Program-made: the position numbers and the translations under genes | Part shown: piece by piece, positions 53,626 through 63,763 of the stretch | Numbering within the stretch: the stretch's first letter is position 1 | Layout of the letters: each line of letters begins with the position of its first letter | Assembly (NCBI RefSeq): GCF_003002095.1 | Contig: NZ_PVZC01000004.1 | Location: 62,001-126,000, forward strand | Reading direction: 5' to 3' | DNA from: Allonocardiopsis opalescens | Lineage (GTDB): Bacteria; Actinomycetota; Actinomycetes; Streptosporangiales; Streptosporangiaceae | Length of the DNA: 64,000 nucleotides | The notes under the pieces: model-generated | The model's input: only the letters and a program-made list of their open reading frames with translations | What the model was told of the DNA's origin: nothing | Database searches by the model: none

Positions 53626-55059
53626 ATGGCCACCAACCGCCTGACCGGAGCCCGCGGCATCTTCCGCCGCAAGCCCATCGAGGACGCCACCGAGGAGACC
53701 GACACCGGGCTGGCCCGCTCACTGGGCCTGTGGCAGCTGACCGCGATCGGCATCGGCGGCATCATCGGCGCCGGCATCTTCTCCCTGGCCGGCGCGGTCG
53801 CCAACGAGAGCGCCGGACCCGCCGTGGTGATCTCGTTCCTGATCGCCGGGGTCGCCAGCGCCGCCGCCGCCTTCTCCTACGCCGAGTTCGCCGGGCTGAT
53901 CCCGCGCTCGGGCTCGGCCTACACCTACAGCTACATCGTGCTGGGCGAACTCGTCGCCTGGCTGATCGGCTGGGACCTGCTGCTGGAGTACAGCGCCATC
54001 GTCTCCGTCGTCGCCATCAGCATCAGCGGCTACTTCGGCTACCTCCTCGGCCAGTTCGGCCTCGAACTGCCGCTGTGGATGCTGGGCGCCCCCGGCACCG
54101 AGCCGGCCGGCGTCCCCGCCGGCAGCTACGCCGTCGACCTGTTCGCGGTACTGCTGTGCCTGCTCATCGCCTTCGTGCTCAACCTCGGCATCCGCAGCGC
54201 CGCCCGCTTCGAGACCACCCTGGTGTGGGTCAAGGTCGCCCTGGTGGTGCTCGTCATCGCGGTCGGCGTCTTCTACATCGACCCCGCCAACTACGAGCCC
54301 TTCTTCCCCTTCGGCTTCGAGGGGGCCGTCGCGGGCGCCGGCATCGTCTTCTTCGCCGTGTTCGGCTACGACGCCATGAGCACCGCCGCCGAGGAGTCCA
54401 CCCAGGCCCGCAAGCACATGCCCAGGGCCATCATCTACTCCCTTGCCGTCGCCATGGTGCTGTACGTGCTCGCCTGCCTGGTGCTGACCGGGATGGTCAA
54501 CTACACGCAGATCGACGGCGAGAGCGCCTTCGCCACCGCCTTCGCCGACGTCGGCATCCCGGCCCTGGGCACTCTCATCGCCGTCGGCGCCGTCATCAGC
54601 ATCCTCACCGTCATGTTCACCTTCATGCTCGGCGTCACCCGGGTGTGGTTCTCGATGAGCCGCGACGGCCTGCTGCCCGGCTGGTTCGGCAAGCTGCACC
54701 CGGTGCGCCGGGTGCCCAGCCGCATCACCTGGATCGTCGGCGCCGGCTCCGCCGTCATGGCCGGGCTGCTCCCCATCCACCAGGTCGCCGAGCTGACCAA
54801 CATCGGCATCCTGGCCGCCTTCGTGGTGGTCTGCGCCGCCGTCGTGGTGCTGCGCTACCGGCGCCCCGAGCTGCCGCGCACCTTCCGCACCCCCGGCATG
54901 CCGGTGGTGCCGCTGGTCGGCATCGCCTTCTCGATCTGGCTGATCAGCTCCCTCGACCCCACCACCTGGTGGCGCTTCGCCGCCTGGTTCGCCGTCGGCC
55001 TGGTCCTGTACGCCCTGTACGGCTACCGCAGGTCGCGGCTGCACCCCGGCGCCCGCTGA
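53626..55059 (+). CDS. APC-superfamily amino acid permease
   Basis: The 477-residue permease has 12 predicted helices. The first carries the APC motif GIGGIIGAGIFSLAGAVA; GSAYTYSYIVLGELVAWLIG is the cationic amino-acid transporter-like helix 3 region, and FGYDAMSTAAEESTQARKHM follows. It resembles CAT/YfnA-type transporters of basic or neutral amino acids. ATG 53626 has GGGGGAG just before it. The frame is open upstream to 53545 but with no better start. Confidence 0.9.
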   Translation: MATNRLTGARGIFRRKPIEDATEETDTGLARSLGLWQLTAIGIGGIIGAGIFSLAGAVANESAGPAVVISFLIAGVASAAAAFSYAEFAGLIPRSGSAYTYSYIVLGELVAWLIGWDLLLEYSAIVSVVAISISGYFGYLLGQFGLELPLWMLGAPGTEPAGVPAGSYAVDLFAVLLCLLIAFVLNLGIRSAARFETTLVWVKVALVVLVIAVGVFYIDPANYEPFFPFGFEGAVAGAGIVFFAVFGYDAMSTAAEESTQARKHMPRAIIYSLAVAMVLYVLACLVLTGMVNYTQIDGESAFATAFADVGIPALGTLIAVGAVISILTVMFTFMLGVTRVWFSMSRDGLLPGWFGKLHPVRRVPSRITWIVGAGSAVMAGLLPIHQVAELTNIGILAAFVVVCAAVVVLRYRRPELPRTFRTPGMPVVPLVGIAFSIWLISSLDPTTWWRFAAWFAVGLVLYALYGYRRSRLHPGAR

Positions 55060-55103
55060 CGCGCCGCGTCCGATTCGTCCAAGGCGGCCGCCGCCGCCCG
55101 CAC

Positions 55104-55109
55104 TAGCGT
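55104..55109 (+). promoter_or_regulatory. -10 element of the toroid-fold gene
   Basis: TAGCGT ends 7 nt before ATG 55117. An in-frame GTG at 55108 overlaps it and is rejected. Confidence 0.5.
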
Positions 55110-55116
55110 GGCGCCT

Positions 55117-56025
55117 ATGCGCACCGTCACCGCGAACACCCTGCACGAAACCGAGCGCTTCCTGCGGCTCAACGCCCGCCTGATCGACCGGCTCAGGTTC
55201 GAGCACCACTTCCGCGGCCGCTCCGCCGACGACGCCGCCGCGGCGCTGGCCGCCTACCGCAATCCCGACGGCGGCTACGGCAACGCCCTCGAACCCGACC
55301 TGCGCGGCACCGGCAGCCAGCCGCAGCACGCCGAGATCGCCCTCCGGCTGCTCGACGAACTCGACCGGCTCGACCAGGCCGTGGCCGCCCCGCTGTGCGG
55401 ATACCTGGCCGCCATCACCGAACCCGGCGGGGGAGTGCCCCTCGTCCTGCCCTCCGTACGCGGCACCCCGGCCGCGCCCTGGTGGATCGACGGCCCGCAG
55501 ACCGGCGGCGACCTCAACCCGACCGCCGCCATCGCCGGGCTGCTGCACCGCCACGGCGTCCGCCACCCCTGGCTGGACGGGGCGACGGACTTCTGCTGGA
55601 CGCGGATCGCCGAGCTGGGCCCGCCGAGCCCCGGCGACGCCGAGGCCGGGCTCGCCTTCGGCTACCGGGCGGCGGCCGTGCTGACCTTCCTGGAGCACGC
55701 GCCCGACCGGGCCAGGGCCCGCGCCGAGTTCGACCGGCTCGCCCCCGCACTGCGCGCGGTCGCGCTGCCCGAGGACGGCCGGGAGTCCCACCACGGCCCG
55801 CTCGCCCTGGCCCCCCGCCCCGACTGCCTCGGCGCCTCGCTGTTCACGCCCGAGGAGACCGCCGCCGCCCTGGACGCCACCGTGGCGGCCCAGCAGCCCG
55901 ACGGCGGCTGGCGGCCCGGCTTCCCCTTCTGGACGCCGATCACCGAACCGGAGTGGCGCGGCCACCTGACCGTGGGGAACCTGGTGGTGCTGCGCGCGCA
56001 CGGCCGGGTGGCCGAGGCCGGCTAG
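55117..56025 (+). CDS. Prenyltransferase/terpene-cyclase-like toroid-fold protein
   Basis: The 302-residue protein has repeats resembling the QW motif of squalene-oxidase-type alpha-toroids: YRNPDGGYGNALEPDLRG near residue 48 and AQQPDGGWRPGFPFW near residue 260. The DxDD acid motif of cyclases and the zinc site of prenyltransferases are not seen, so catalysis is doubtful. Similar proteins are common and uncharacterised in actinomycetes. It is convergent with the next gene. Confidence 0.72.
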   Translation: MRTVTANTLHETERFLRLNARLIDRLRFEHHFRGRSADDAAAALAAYRNPDGGYGNALEPDLRGTGSQPQHAEIALRLLDELDRLDQAVAAPLCGYLAAITEPGGGVPLVLPSVRGTPAAPWWIDGPQTGGDLNPTAAIAGLLHRHGVRHPWLDGATDFCWTRIAELGPPSPGDAEAGLAFGYRAAAVLTFLEHAPDRARARAEFDRLAPALRAVALPEDGRESHHGPLALAPRPDCLGASLFTPEETAAALDATVAAQQPDGGWRPGFPFWTPITEPEWRGHLTVGNLVVLRAHGRVAEAG

Positions 56026-56041
56026 CGCCCGGAGCGGCGGT

Positions 56042-56725
56042 TCAGCCCAGCGTCAGGTGGCGCACGCCGTCGCGGTCGAGCTCGGCCGCCTCGATCGGGC
56101 TGAGACCGGCCCGGCCCGTCGCCTTGCGCAGGAAGTCCAGCCGGTCCCAGCCGTCGGGCCGGGCCCGGTCGGGGTCCTCGCCCGACAGCAACAGCAGTTC
56201 GAGCACCCGCGCCGCCTGCGGGCTCAGCCAGGCCGGGCGGCCGAGCGCGTCGGAGACGTCCAGGCCGTGCAGGCCCAGCTCGACCACCCGGGTGGCCAGG
56301 AAGTCGGTGAGCGACATGGCGTCGCCGTGGCGGGTGCGCACCAGCCGGCCGGCGGGCTCGGACGCGACCGCGGCCAGCAGCTCCTCGCAGGCGGCCGTGA
56401 AGGAGGCGCCTAGCGCCCGGCCGGTGGCGAACTCGCGGGCGCCCTTCTGCGCGATCATCACCCGGTCGGCGTTGGTGGCCACCGAGAAGCGCACATCGGG
56501 CTGGTAGTAGCCGGCCGCCGACACGTCGGCGCGGGCCGGCGGGAGGTCGGCCAGCATCGACGGCAGCCGGTTCACGGCATCGCGGACGTGGATCAGCAGC
56601 TCGGCGACCGTCCATGGCACGCACCGGGTGGAGGCGCGGAAATCGTGTTCGGCGAAGCCCGCCACGGCGCCGGTGAAGGCGGCCACTTCCGCGCGCAGCG
56701 CGGCCTGGACTAGACCATGCTCCAT
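56042..56725 (-). CDS. DinB-like maleylpyruvate-isomerase N-terminal-domain protein
   Basis: The 227-residue protein has the mycothiol-dependent maleylpyruvate isomerase N-terminal fold: RCVPWTVAELLIHVRDAVNR with a conserved His, and ATRVVELGLHGLDVSDALGR with the other His residues of the metal site. Related proteins use mycothiol. The substrate is unknown. ATG 56725 is chosen because a minus-strand TAGTTT lies 7 nt upstream. Confidence 0.8.
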   Translation of the reverse strand: MEHGLVQAALRAEVAAFTGAVAGFAEHDFRASTRCVPWTVAELLIHVRDAVNRLPSMLADLPPARADVSAAGYYQPDVRFSVATNADRVMIAQKGAREFATGRALGASFTAACEELLAAVASEPAGRLVRTRHGDAMSLTDFLATRVVELGLHGLDVSDALGRPAWLSPQAARVLELLLLSGEDPDRARPDGWDRLDFLRKATGRAGLSPIEAAELDRDGVRHLTLG

Positions 56726-56732
56726 ACCCCCG

Positions 56733-56738
56733 AAACTA
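56733..56738 (-). promoter_or_regulatory. -10 element of the DinB-like gene
   Basis: TAGTTT on the minus strand ends 7 nt before ATG 56725. The palindrome GTGTACAC (56751-56758) lies near the -35 position. Confidence 0.45.
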
Positions 56739-56780
56739 CCAGCAATCGCCGTGTACACAGGGTTGCCGGCAGTCGGGCGC

Positions 56781-57491
56781 TCAGCGCAGCGCGGCCGGCG
56801 GAGCACCCGCCAGCGCCCGCGCCTCGCGCGCCAGATGGGACTGGTCGGCATAGCCCGCCTCCGCCGCGACCTCGGCCAGCACCGCGCCGGGGCGCCCGGC
56901 CAGCCGCAGCGAGCGGCGGAAGCGCAGCACCCGCTGCAGGGTCTTGGCGCCGTAGCCGAACGCGCCCAGGCAGCGGCGGTGCAGCTGCCGCTCGCTCAGC
57001 CCCAGCCGCCGCGCCAGATCCGCCACCCGCTCGCCGCCGTCGGCCGCGCGCACCACCGCCGCCACCCACGGCTCCGGCGGCCCCGCCGCGCGCAGCATCC
57101 CGGCCACCGCCGCCGCCAGGCCGCCCGCGGGATCGGGAGCGGCCGCGAGGGCGTCGGCCAGCCGCTCGGCCTCGCCCGGCCGCCACAGCAGGGCCAGGTC
57201 GGGACGGGCGTCGCGCAGCGCGTCGCCGGGCACGCCCAGCAGCGCGGGCCCGCGGCCCGGCGCGAAGCGCACCCCGGTGATCCGGGTGCCGGGCGGCTCC
57301 CGCACCGGCTGCGGCCCGGTGTCGGGACCCGCCACGAACAGCCGCTCCCCGGTCCACATCAGGTCGGTGCAGCCGTCCGGCAGCACCGGACGGGGCTCGG
57401 CGCCGACCAGGGTCTCCCACCGGCACACCAGCACCCGCGCCAGCCCTTCGGGCGGCGCCGACTCGGTGTAATGGGCGGCCGGGCCGGACAT
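56781..57491 (-). CDS. AraC-type regulator with DUF6597-like N-terminal domain
   Basis: The 236-residue protein has an N-terminal domain with RPVLPDGCTDLMWTGERLFV, the pattern of DUF6597-type AraC regulators. A C-terminal helix-turn-helix pair follows (VADLARRLGLSERQLHRRCL and VAAEAGYADQSHLAREARAL). Target unknown. ATG 57491 lies 6 nt after a minus-strand TATCCT (leaderless). It lies 29 nt downstream of the TetR-type gene on the same strand. Confidence 0.82.
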   Translation of the reverse strand: MSGPAAHYTESAPPEGLARVLVCRWETLVGAEPRPVLPDGCTDLMWTGERLFVAGPDTGPQPVREPPGTRITGVRFAPGRGPALLGVPGDALRDARPDLALLWRPGEAERLADALAAAPDPAGGLAAAVAGMLRAAGPPEPWVAAVVRAADGGERVADLARRLGLSERQLHRRCLGAFGYGAKTLQRVLRFRRSLRLAGRPGAVLAEVAAEAGYADQSHLAREARALAGAPPAALR

Positions 57492-57497
57492 GCGGCC

Positions 57498-57503
57498 AGG
57501 ATA
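57498..57503 (-). promoter_or_regulatory. -10 element of the AraC-type gene at 56781
   Basis: TATCCT on the minus strand ends exactly 6 nt before ATG 57491. Confidence 0.5.
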
Positions 57504-57520
57504 TCCGCGCGGCCCGCCGC

Positions 57521-58312
57521 TCAGCCCGCGCCGCCGCCCTGCCGCTCCAGCAGCAGCTCGACGCCGTCCAGGAAGCGGTCGACGGCGAAGGCGACGAGGG
57601 GGTCGTCGAAGTCCTGCACGGGCGCCGGGCCGGCCGGGCCCGGCGCGGCGTCCGGCTCGCCGAAGACCCCGTCGGCGACCAGCGCCGCGAGTTCGGGGAA
57701 GCGCTCGGGCGCGGCGACGGAGGCCAGCGCGCGGCCGTAGTCGGCGAAGGCGCCCGCGGGGTCGCGCCCCGCCCGGTCGCGCGCCCTGGCCTGCTGCCAC
57801 TCCAGGCTCACCTCGTGCCAGACGATCCCGTTGAGGGTGTTGATCACAGCGAGCTTCTGCTCGGCGTCCAGGGCGCAGCCGCGCAGCGCGCGCAGGCCGG
57901 CCTCCATCCAGCGCACCCGGTGCGGGCCCAGCGGCGGGGTCGAGAACGGCACCTCGGTGATCCACGGGTGCTCGCGCACCCGGCGCAGCATCGCCAGCGA
58001 CCACGAGTGCGCCCGGGCCCGCCACGGGGCGGCGCCGTCGGTCGGCGGCGGCTCGCCGACGGCCGCGTCCGACATCAGCTCCAGCAGCTCGTCCTTGCCC
58101 GCGACATGGCGGTACAGCGCCATCGTGGTGAAGCCCAGCTGCTCGGCGACCCTGCCCATCGAGACGGCGCCGATCCCCTCGGCGTCGGCCAGCTCCACGG
58201 CCGCGGCCACCACCCGCCGCACGCTGAGCGTGGGCCGGCCGCCGCGCGGCGGCGCGTCCAGCCGCCACAGGCGCTGGAGGCCGGACGTCGGGGCGGGCGG
58301 GTCCTGGGACAT
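57521..58312 (-). CDS. TetR-family repressor, divergent from the DrrAB-type exporter
   Basis: The 263-residue regulator has an N-terminal helix-turn-helix (VSMGRVAEQLGFTTMALYRH, then VAGKDELLELMSD). The C-terminal domain is of the tetracycline-repressor type (WRARAHSWSLAMLRRVREHP onward). It is transcribed away from the ABC exporter genes, and a 15-bp palindrome lies between. It probably represses the exporter until a drug binds. ATG 58312 is preferred; the frame stays open upstream through the operator region, which cannot be coding. Confidence 0.87.
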   Translation of the reverse strand: MSQDPPAPTSGLQRLWRLDAPPRGGRPTLSVRRVVAAAVELADAEGIGAVSMGRVAEQLGFTTMALYRHVAGKDELLELMSDAAVGEPPPTDGAAPWRARAHSWSLAMLRRVREHPWITEVPFSTPPLGPHRVRWMEAGLRALRGCALDAEQKLAVINTLNGIVWHEVSLEWQQARARDRAGRDPAGAFADYGRALASVAAPERFPELAALVADGVFGEPDAAPGPAGPAPVQDFDDPLVAFAVDRFLDGVELLLERQGGGAG

Positions 58313-58355
58313 GGGGGCTCCGGTTCGGTCTGGTCGGTCCTCCGAGCCTACCGCG

Positions 58356-58390
58356 TTGTGTGCAACATAAACCATGTGTATCTTATACAC
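58356..58390 (+). promoter_or_regulatory. Promoter and operator of the DrrAB-type exporter
   Basis: TTGTGT (58356-58361), a 17-nt spacer and TATCTT (58379-58384) form a good promoter. The palindrome GTGTAT-CTT-ATACAC (58376-58390) covers the -10 element, an ideal site for the divergent TetR-type protein. A half-site-like CATACAC lies at about 58403-58409. Confidence 0.72.
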
Positions 58391-58425
58391 GTCCGAGTAA
58401 GTCATACACATCGCAAGGAGTCGCC

Positions 58426-59390
<965 letters not shown>

Positions 59391-59394
<4 letters not shown>

Positions 59395-60188
59395 CCACCG
59401 CCCCCGCCCCCGCGCCCAGCCCCCTCGGCCGCGCCTACTGGCTCCTCGCCGACTCCGCCGTCCTCACCGCCCGCAGCCTCCGCCACAACCTCCGCCAGTT
59501 CGACGCCCTCCTGCTCAGCGTCATCCTGCCGCTCACCCTGCTGCTGATGTTCGTCTACGTCTTCGGCGGCGCCCTGCACGTCGGCACCGCCTACATCGAC
59601 TACGTCGTCCCCGGCATCCTCATCAGCGCCGCCGGCTACGCCGCCTCCCAGACCGCCGTCGCCTTCAGCCAGGACCTCACCAGCGGCGCCATCGACCGCT
59701 TCCGCTCCCTGCCCATGTCCAGCGCCGCCCTCCTCACCGGCCACGTCACCGCCAGCCTGCTCCGCAACCTGCTGTCCACCCTCCTCGTCCTGGGCACCGC
59801 CGTCGCCATCGGCTTCAGCCCCGCCACCGACCCCCTCGCCTGGATCGCCGCCCTCGGCACCATCGCCCTCTACATCCTCGCCATCTGCTGGATCTCCATC
59901 GCCTTCGGCACCATCGCCAGATCCGCCGAAGGCGCCAGCGGCTTCACCTTCTTCGTCCTCTTCCTCCCCTACGTCTCCAGCGCCTACGTACCCCCCGACA
60001 CCATGCCCGCCGCCCTGCGCCCCTTCGCCGAGCACCAGTTCGTCACCCCCGTCATCGAGACCCTGCGCGGCCTGCTGCTCGGCACCCCCACCGACAGCGC
60101 CCCCGCCGCCCTCGCCTGGTGCCTGGGCATCCTCGCCGTCACCGTCCCCGCCTCCGCCTACCTCTTCCGCCGCCGCACCCGCGCCTGA
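59391..60188 (+). CDS. DrrB-type ABC-2 permease
   Basis: The 265-residue permease has six hydrophobic segments, with LLLSVILPLTLLLMFVYVFG, FRSLPMSSAALLTGHVTASL, and VLFLPYVSSAYVPPDTMPAA typical of DrrB/ABC-2 exporters. Together with the ATPase it should export a hydrophobic drug-like compound. The ATG overlaps the ATPase stop. Confidence 0.9.
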
Positions 60189-60308
60189 CCGCCCCGGCCG
60201 CCGGGCGCGGGCCGCGCACCGGCCCCCGCCCGGAACGCCGATGTGTCCGGCCGCGCCCCTCCGGGCAGGGGGCCACCCGATCCCCACCCGGAACGGAAAG
60301 GAACCGCC

Positions 60309-60911
60309 GTGACCACCATCGCCAGCACCCCCGGCAGCACCGGCACCACCGCCGAACTCAACGGCCGGACCATCGCCTTCCTCGTCGCACCCGAAGGCAC
60401 CGAGCAGGTCGAACTCACCCAGCCCTGGAACGCCGTCAAACGCGCCGGCGGCACCCCCAGGCTCATCTCCACCGAACCCGGCCGCATCCAGGCCTTCGAC
60501 CACCTCACCGCCGCCGACACCTTCCCCGTCGACATGGTCGTCGAGGACGCCGACGCCGGCGACTTCGCCGGCCTCCTCCTGCCCGGCGGCGTCGCCAACC
60601 CCGACAACCTGCGCACCCACCCCGGCGCCGTCGCCCTCGTCCAGGACTTCGTCACCGCCGGCATCCCCATCGCCGCCATCTGCCACGCCCCCTGGACCCT
60701 CATCGAGGCCGGCGCCGTCGCCGGACGCACCCTCACCTCCTGGCCCAGCCTGGCCACCGACATCCGCAACGCCGGCGGCACCTGGGTCGACCAGCAGGTC
60801 GTCATCGACTCCGAAGGCCCCACCCTCCTCGTCACCAGCCGCAAACCAGGCGATCTCGACGCCTTCGACACCGCCGCCATCAGCGCGTTCGCCGGCCGGT
60901 CCGGCAAGTGA
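60309..60911 (+). CDS. PfpI/DJ-1-family type 1 amidotransferase-like protein
   Basis: The 200-residue protein has the PfpI nucleophile elbow AAICHAPWTLIEAG with Cys and His. IAFLVAPEGTEQVELTQPW lies near the N-terminus and FAGLLLPGGVANPDNLRT before the elbow. Family members act as glyoxalases, deglycases or peptidases; which applies here is not clear. GTG 60309 has GGAAAGGAA upstream. pyk follows after 59 nt with its own promoter. Confidence 0.88.
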   Translation: MTTIASTPGSTGTTAELNGRTIAFLVAPEGTEQVELTQPWNAVKRAGGTPRLISTEPGRIQAFDHLTAADTFPVDMVVEDADAGDFAGLLLPGGVANPDNLRTHPGAVALVQDFVTAGIPIAAICHAPWTLIEAGAVAGRTLTSWPSLATDIRNAGGTWVDQQVVIDSEGPTLLVTSRKPGDLDAFDTAAISAFAGRSGK

Positions 60912-60970
60912 CATCGATTCGAAACGGTGGTTTAGACCTGTGCCCGCCGATCCGGCCCTAAGGTAGGGGT

Positions 60971-62410
60971 GTGACTCGACGCGCAAAGATCGTTGCAACA
61001 CTGGGACCAGCCACGTCCAGCCAGGCCCGTATCGACGCGCTCGTATCCGCCGGCCTCGATGTCGCCCGGCTCAACCTCAGCCACGGCAGCCACGACGACC
61101 ACGAGCAGGTCTACCGGCGAGTCCGGGCGGCCGCGGAGGCCAGCGGACGCAGCGTGGGGATCCTCGTGGACCTCCAGGGACCCAAGATCCGCCTCGGCAC
61201 CTTCGCCGACGGCCCCATCGTCCTCAGCCCGGGCGACGAATTCACCATCACCACCGAAGACGTCCCCGGCGACCGAAACGAAGTCTCCACCACCTACAGC
61301 GGCCTGCCCGGCGACGTCCGCCCCGGCGACCGCGTGCTCATCGACGACGGCCGCGTGGTCCTGGAGTGCACCCAGACCACCAGCACCCGGGTCCACACCC
61401 GCACCCTCGTCGGCGGCAAGGTCTCCAACCACAAGGGCCTCAACCTCCCCGGCGTCGCCGTGTCCGTCCCGGCGCTGCCCGAGAAGGACCTCATCGACCT
61501 CCGGTGGGCCCTCGAACTCGGCGCCGACATGATCGCGCTCTCCTTCGTGCGCAGCCCCACCGACGCCGACGACGCCCGCGCCGTCATGGACGAGGTCGGC
61601 GTACACGTGCCGCTGATCGCCAAGATCGAGAAGCCGCAGGCCGTCGAGCGCCTCAACGAGATCATCGACGCCTTCGAAGGCATCATGGTCGCCCGCGGCG
61701 ACCTCGGCGTCGAACTGCCGCTCGAACGCGTGCCCATGGTGCAGAAGCGCGCCATCGAACGCTGCCGCGAGAAGGCCAGGCCGGTCATCGTCGCCACCCA
61801 GATGCTCGAATCGATGATCTCCGCGCCCCGGCCCACCCGCGCCGAGACCTCCGACGTCGCCAACGCCGTCCTCGACGGCGCCGACGCCGTCATGCTCTCC
61901 GGCGAGACCAGCGTCGGCGAGTACCCCATCGAGGTCGTGCAGACCATGGCCCGCATCGTCATGGCCGCCGAGCAGGAGACCCTGCACGCCGAACCCGTGC
62001 TCTCCCGCGTCCCCGAGACCACCGGCGGCGCCATCGCCCGCGCCGCCGCCGAGGTCGGCGCCATCGTCGGCGCCAAGGCCCTCGTCGCCTTCACCATGAC
62101 CGGCGAGACCGCCCGGCGGCTGGCCCGCTACCGCTCGCCCATCCCGCTGCTCGCCTTCACCAGCCGCCCGCTCACCCGCAGCCAGCTCTCCCTCACCTGG
62201 GGCGTCGAGACCTTCACCGTCCCGCACGTCAACCACACCGACGAAATGGTGCGCCAGGTCGAGAGCGCCCTGCTGGAGATCGGCCGCTGCCAGAAGGGCG
62301 ACAAGGTCGTCATCGTCGCCGGCAGCCCGCCCGGCACCGCAGGCTCCACCAACGCCCTGCGCGTCCACCGCATCGGCGACGCCGTCGCCCACGGGCCCCG
62401 GCTGAGCTGA
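60971..62410 (+). CDS. pyk: Pyruvate kinase
   Basis: Pyk turns PEP and ADP into pyruvate and ATP. The 479-residue enzyme has RRAKIVATLGPATSS, RLNLSHGSHDDH, the catalytic-Lys region LIAKIEKPQAVERLNEI, MVARGDLGVELP and ATQMLESMISAPRPTRAE followed by ADAVMLSGETSVGEYP. The allosteric C-terminal domain is complete. GTG 60971 has a TA-rich -10-like hexamer about 6-7 nt before it and no Shine-Dalgarno, so it is probably leaderless. Confidence 0.97.
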   Translation: MTRRAKIVATLGPATSSQARIDALVSAGLDVARLNLSHGSHDDHEQVYRRVRAAAEASGRSVGILVDLQGPKIRLGTFADGPIVLSPGDEFTITTEDVPGDRNEVSTTYSGLPGDVRPGDRVLIDDGRVVLECTQTTSTRVHTRTLVGGKVSNHKGLNLPGVAVSVPALPEKDLIDLRWALELGADMIALSFVRSPTDADDARAVMDEVGVHVPLIAKIEKPQAVERLNEIIDAFEGIMVARGDLGVELPLERVPMVQKRAIERCREKARPVIVATQMLESMISAPRPTRAETSDVANAVLDGADAVMLSGETSVGEYPIEVVQTMARIVMAAEQETLHAEPVLSRVPETTGGAIARAAAEVGAIVGAKALVAFTMTGETARRLARYRSPIPLLAFTSRPLTRSQLSLTWGVETFTVPHVNHTDEMVRQVESALLEIGRCQKGDKVVIVAGSPPGTAGSTNALRVHRIGDAVAHGPRLS

Positions 62411-62424
62411 CCACCGCACCACCC

Positions 62425-62458
62425 GAGGGGCCGCACCGCACCAGCGGTGCGGCCCCTC
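62425..62458 (+). terminator. pyk terminator
   Basis: A 15-bp perfect stem (62425-62439 with 62444-62458) and a 4-nt ACCA loop, 14 nt after the pyk stop. No T-tract. Confidence 0.75.
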
Positions 62459-62803
62459 GCACGTACACACGTACGCCGCGGCTCCGTGCGGGCACCTCCC
62501 GCGCCCGCCACGGCCCCCGCGTCCCCGACCAGACCCCGTCCCGCGATGGGCCGCGCGCCCCGCCACCGCCCCCGCCCCGCACCACCAGCGCGCCGCCGCC
62601 GCGATCCGCGCGCTCCACCCCCGACGCCTTCCCCCGCCCGCCCAGGGGGGCAGCCCCTACACCCAGTCTCCCGCCGCGAAGCGCCCGGCCGGCAGACCTA
62701 CCCGCCGGTTGTGGACAAGCCCGCCGTCCGCCGCCGGCCTGTGGACGGCGAAACGCGGCCGGACCGGTACGACCGCCATCCTGGAAGGCTCACCGCCCGC
62801 CGA
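62459..62803. other. Intergenic region between pyk and the DUF1266 gene
   Basis: About 345 nt of G+C-rich sequence. No gene was recognised. The only features seen are two DnaA-box-like 9-mers listed separately. Confidence 0.5.
62710..62748 (-). promoter_or_regulatory. Pair of DnaA-box-like 9-mers
   Basis: TGTGGACAA (62710-62718) is the exact complement of the actinobacterial DnaA box TTGTCCACA. TGTGGACGG (62740-62748), 30 nt further on in the same orientation, matches 7 of 9 bases. Confidence 0.3.
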
Positions 62804-63763
62804 CTACTCCGCCGGCACCGACCACGGCAGCGAGTTCTCCACCGGCGGCTCGATCGGCATATCCCAGGCCACCAGCTGCCACGGCCCGTCCGACGCCGAC
62901 AGCAGGATGGTCAGCGCCCCCCGCAGCCGCTGGTCGTAATCGTCGTCCGGCGTCGGCCGCCACAGCAGATAACCCGCATGGAAGGCCTGCGCCAGCTCCC
63001 GCCACGAACCGAACCGCCGCTGCAGCTCCACCGCCGCGTGCGCCAGCAGACTGTCCGTCTCCGGCTCCGACAGCCAACCCACCGTCGCCCCCGCCAACGA
63101 CAGGTGCAGGAACGGCACCAGCTCCCACAGCCGGTAGTTCCCGATCACCACCTCGACGGCCTCCGCGTCCCCGCCCTCAGCCGGCTCCGCGCCCACCAGC
63201 CCCGCCACCCGGGCCCGCTGCCCGTTCGTCAGCGGCACCGGCTCCAGCGCCGGCTCCGGCTCGCCCAGCCGCCGCACCACCTCGCCGCGCCCCGGGCGCA
63301 CCAGCAGGTCCGTGCCGTCGTCGTCATGGCGCGAGCGCCACAGCTGCTCCAGCGTCATCAGCAGCTCATCGCGGCTCGTCACCCCCCAGCGCCGGTACAG
63401 CCGCGCCCGGTACAGGCGCCGCAGGATCGGATGCACCGTGACATCCCACGGCTCCGCCACCGCCACCCGGAACGGCGCCGCCGCCGCCAGCGCCCACCGG
63501 CGCGTACTCGGCGCCCCCTTGGGATCCTGCGTGCGCAGCGCGGGCTCGTCCGCCCCCGCGTAGGCCAGCACACCGAAGGTGCCCAGCGCCAGCGCCAGCA
63601 CGGCCCCCACCGCCCACCACACCCAGCCCAGGCCCACCAGCACCACGACCGCCAGCGCCAGCGGCGCCAGATACCACAGCAGCCTGCGGTCCGACGCCCA
63701 GGCCAGCAAACCCCAGCCAACGATCACCAGACCGCCGAGCACGCCGACGATCACGGTGACCAC
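62804..63763 (-). CDS. DUF1266-domain membrane protein
   Basis: The 319-residue protein has three membrane helices in the first 75 residues (VIVGVLGGLVIVGWGLLAWA and two more). A soluble domain follows with RRWGVTSRDELLMTLEQLWR, LWELVPFLHLSLAGATVGWL, RELAQAFHAGYLLWR and VAWDMPIEPP, which fits DUF1266. Function unknown. GTG 63763 is chosen because AGGGAG lies 7 nt before it. Confidence 0.78.
   Translation of the reverse strand: MVTVIVGVLGGLVIVGWGLLAWASDRRLLWYLAPLALAVVVLVGLGWVWWAVGAVLALALGTFGVLAYAGADEPALRTQDPKGAPSTRRWALAAAAPFRVAVAEPWDVTVHPILRRLYRARLYRRWGVTSRDELLMTLEQLWRSRHDDDGTDLLVRPGRGEVVRRLGEPEPALEPVPLTNGQRARVAGLVGAEPAEGGDAEAVEVVIGNYRLWELVPFLHLSLAGATVGWLSEPETDSLLAHAAVELQRRFGSWRELAQAFHAGYLLWRPTPDDDYDQRLRGALTILLSASDGPWQLVAWDMPIEPPVENSLPWSVPAE

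Noticed and set aside
53719-56001. 760-codon minus-strand frame opposite the APC permease and toroid-fold genes
   Set aside because: Shadow of two real genes; no start signal and no domain.
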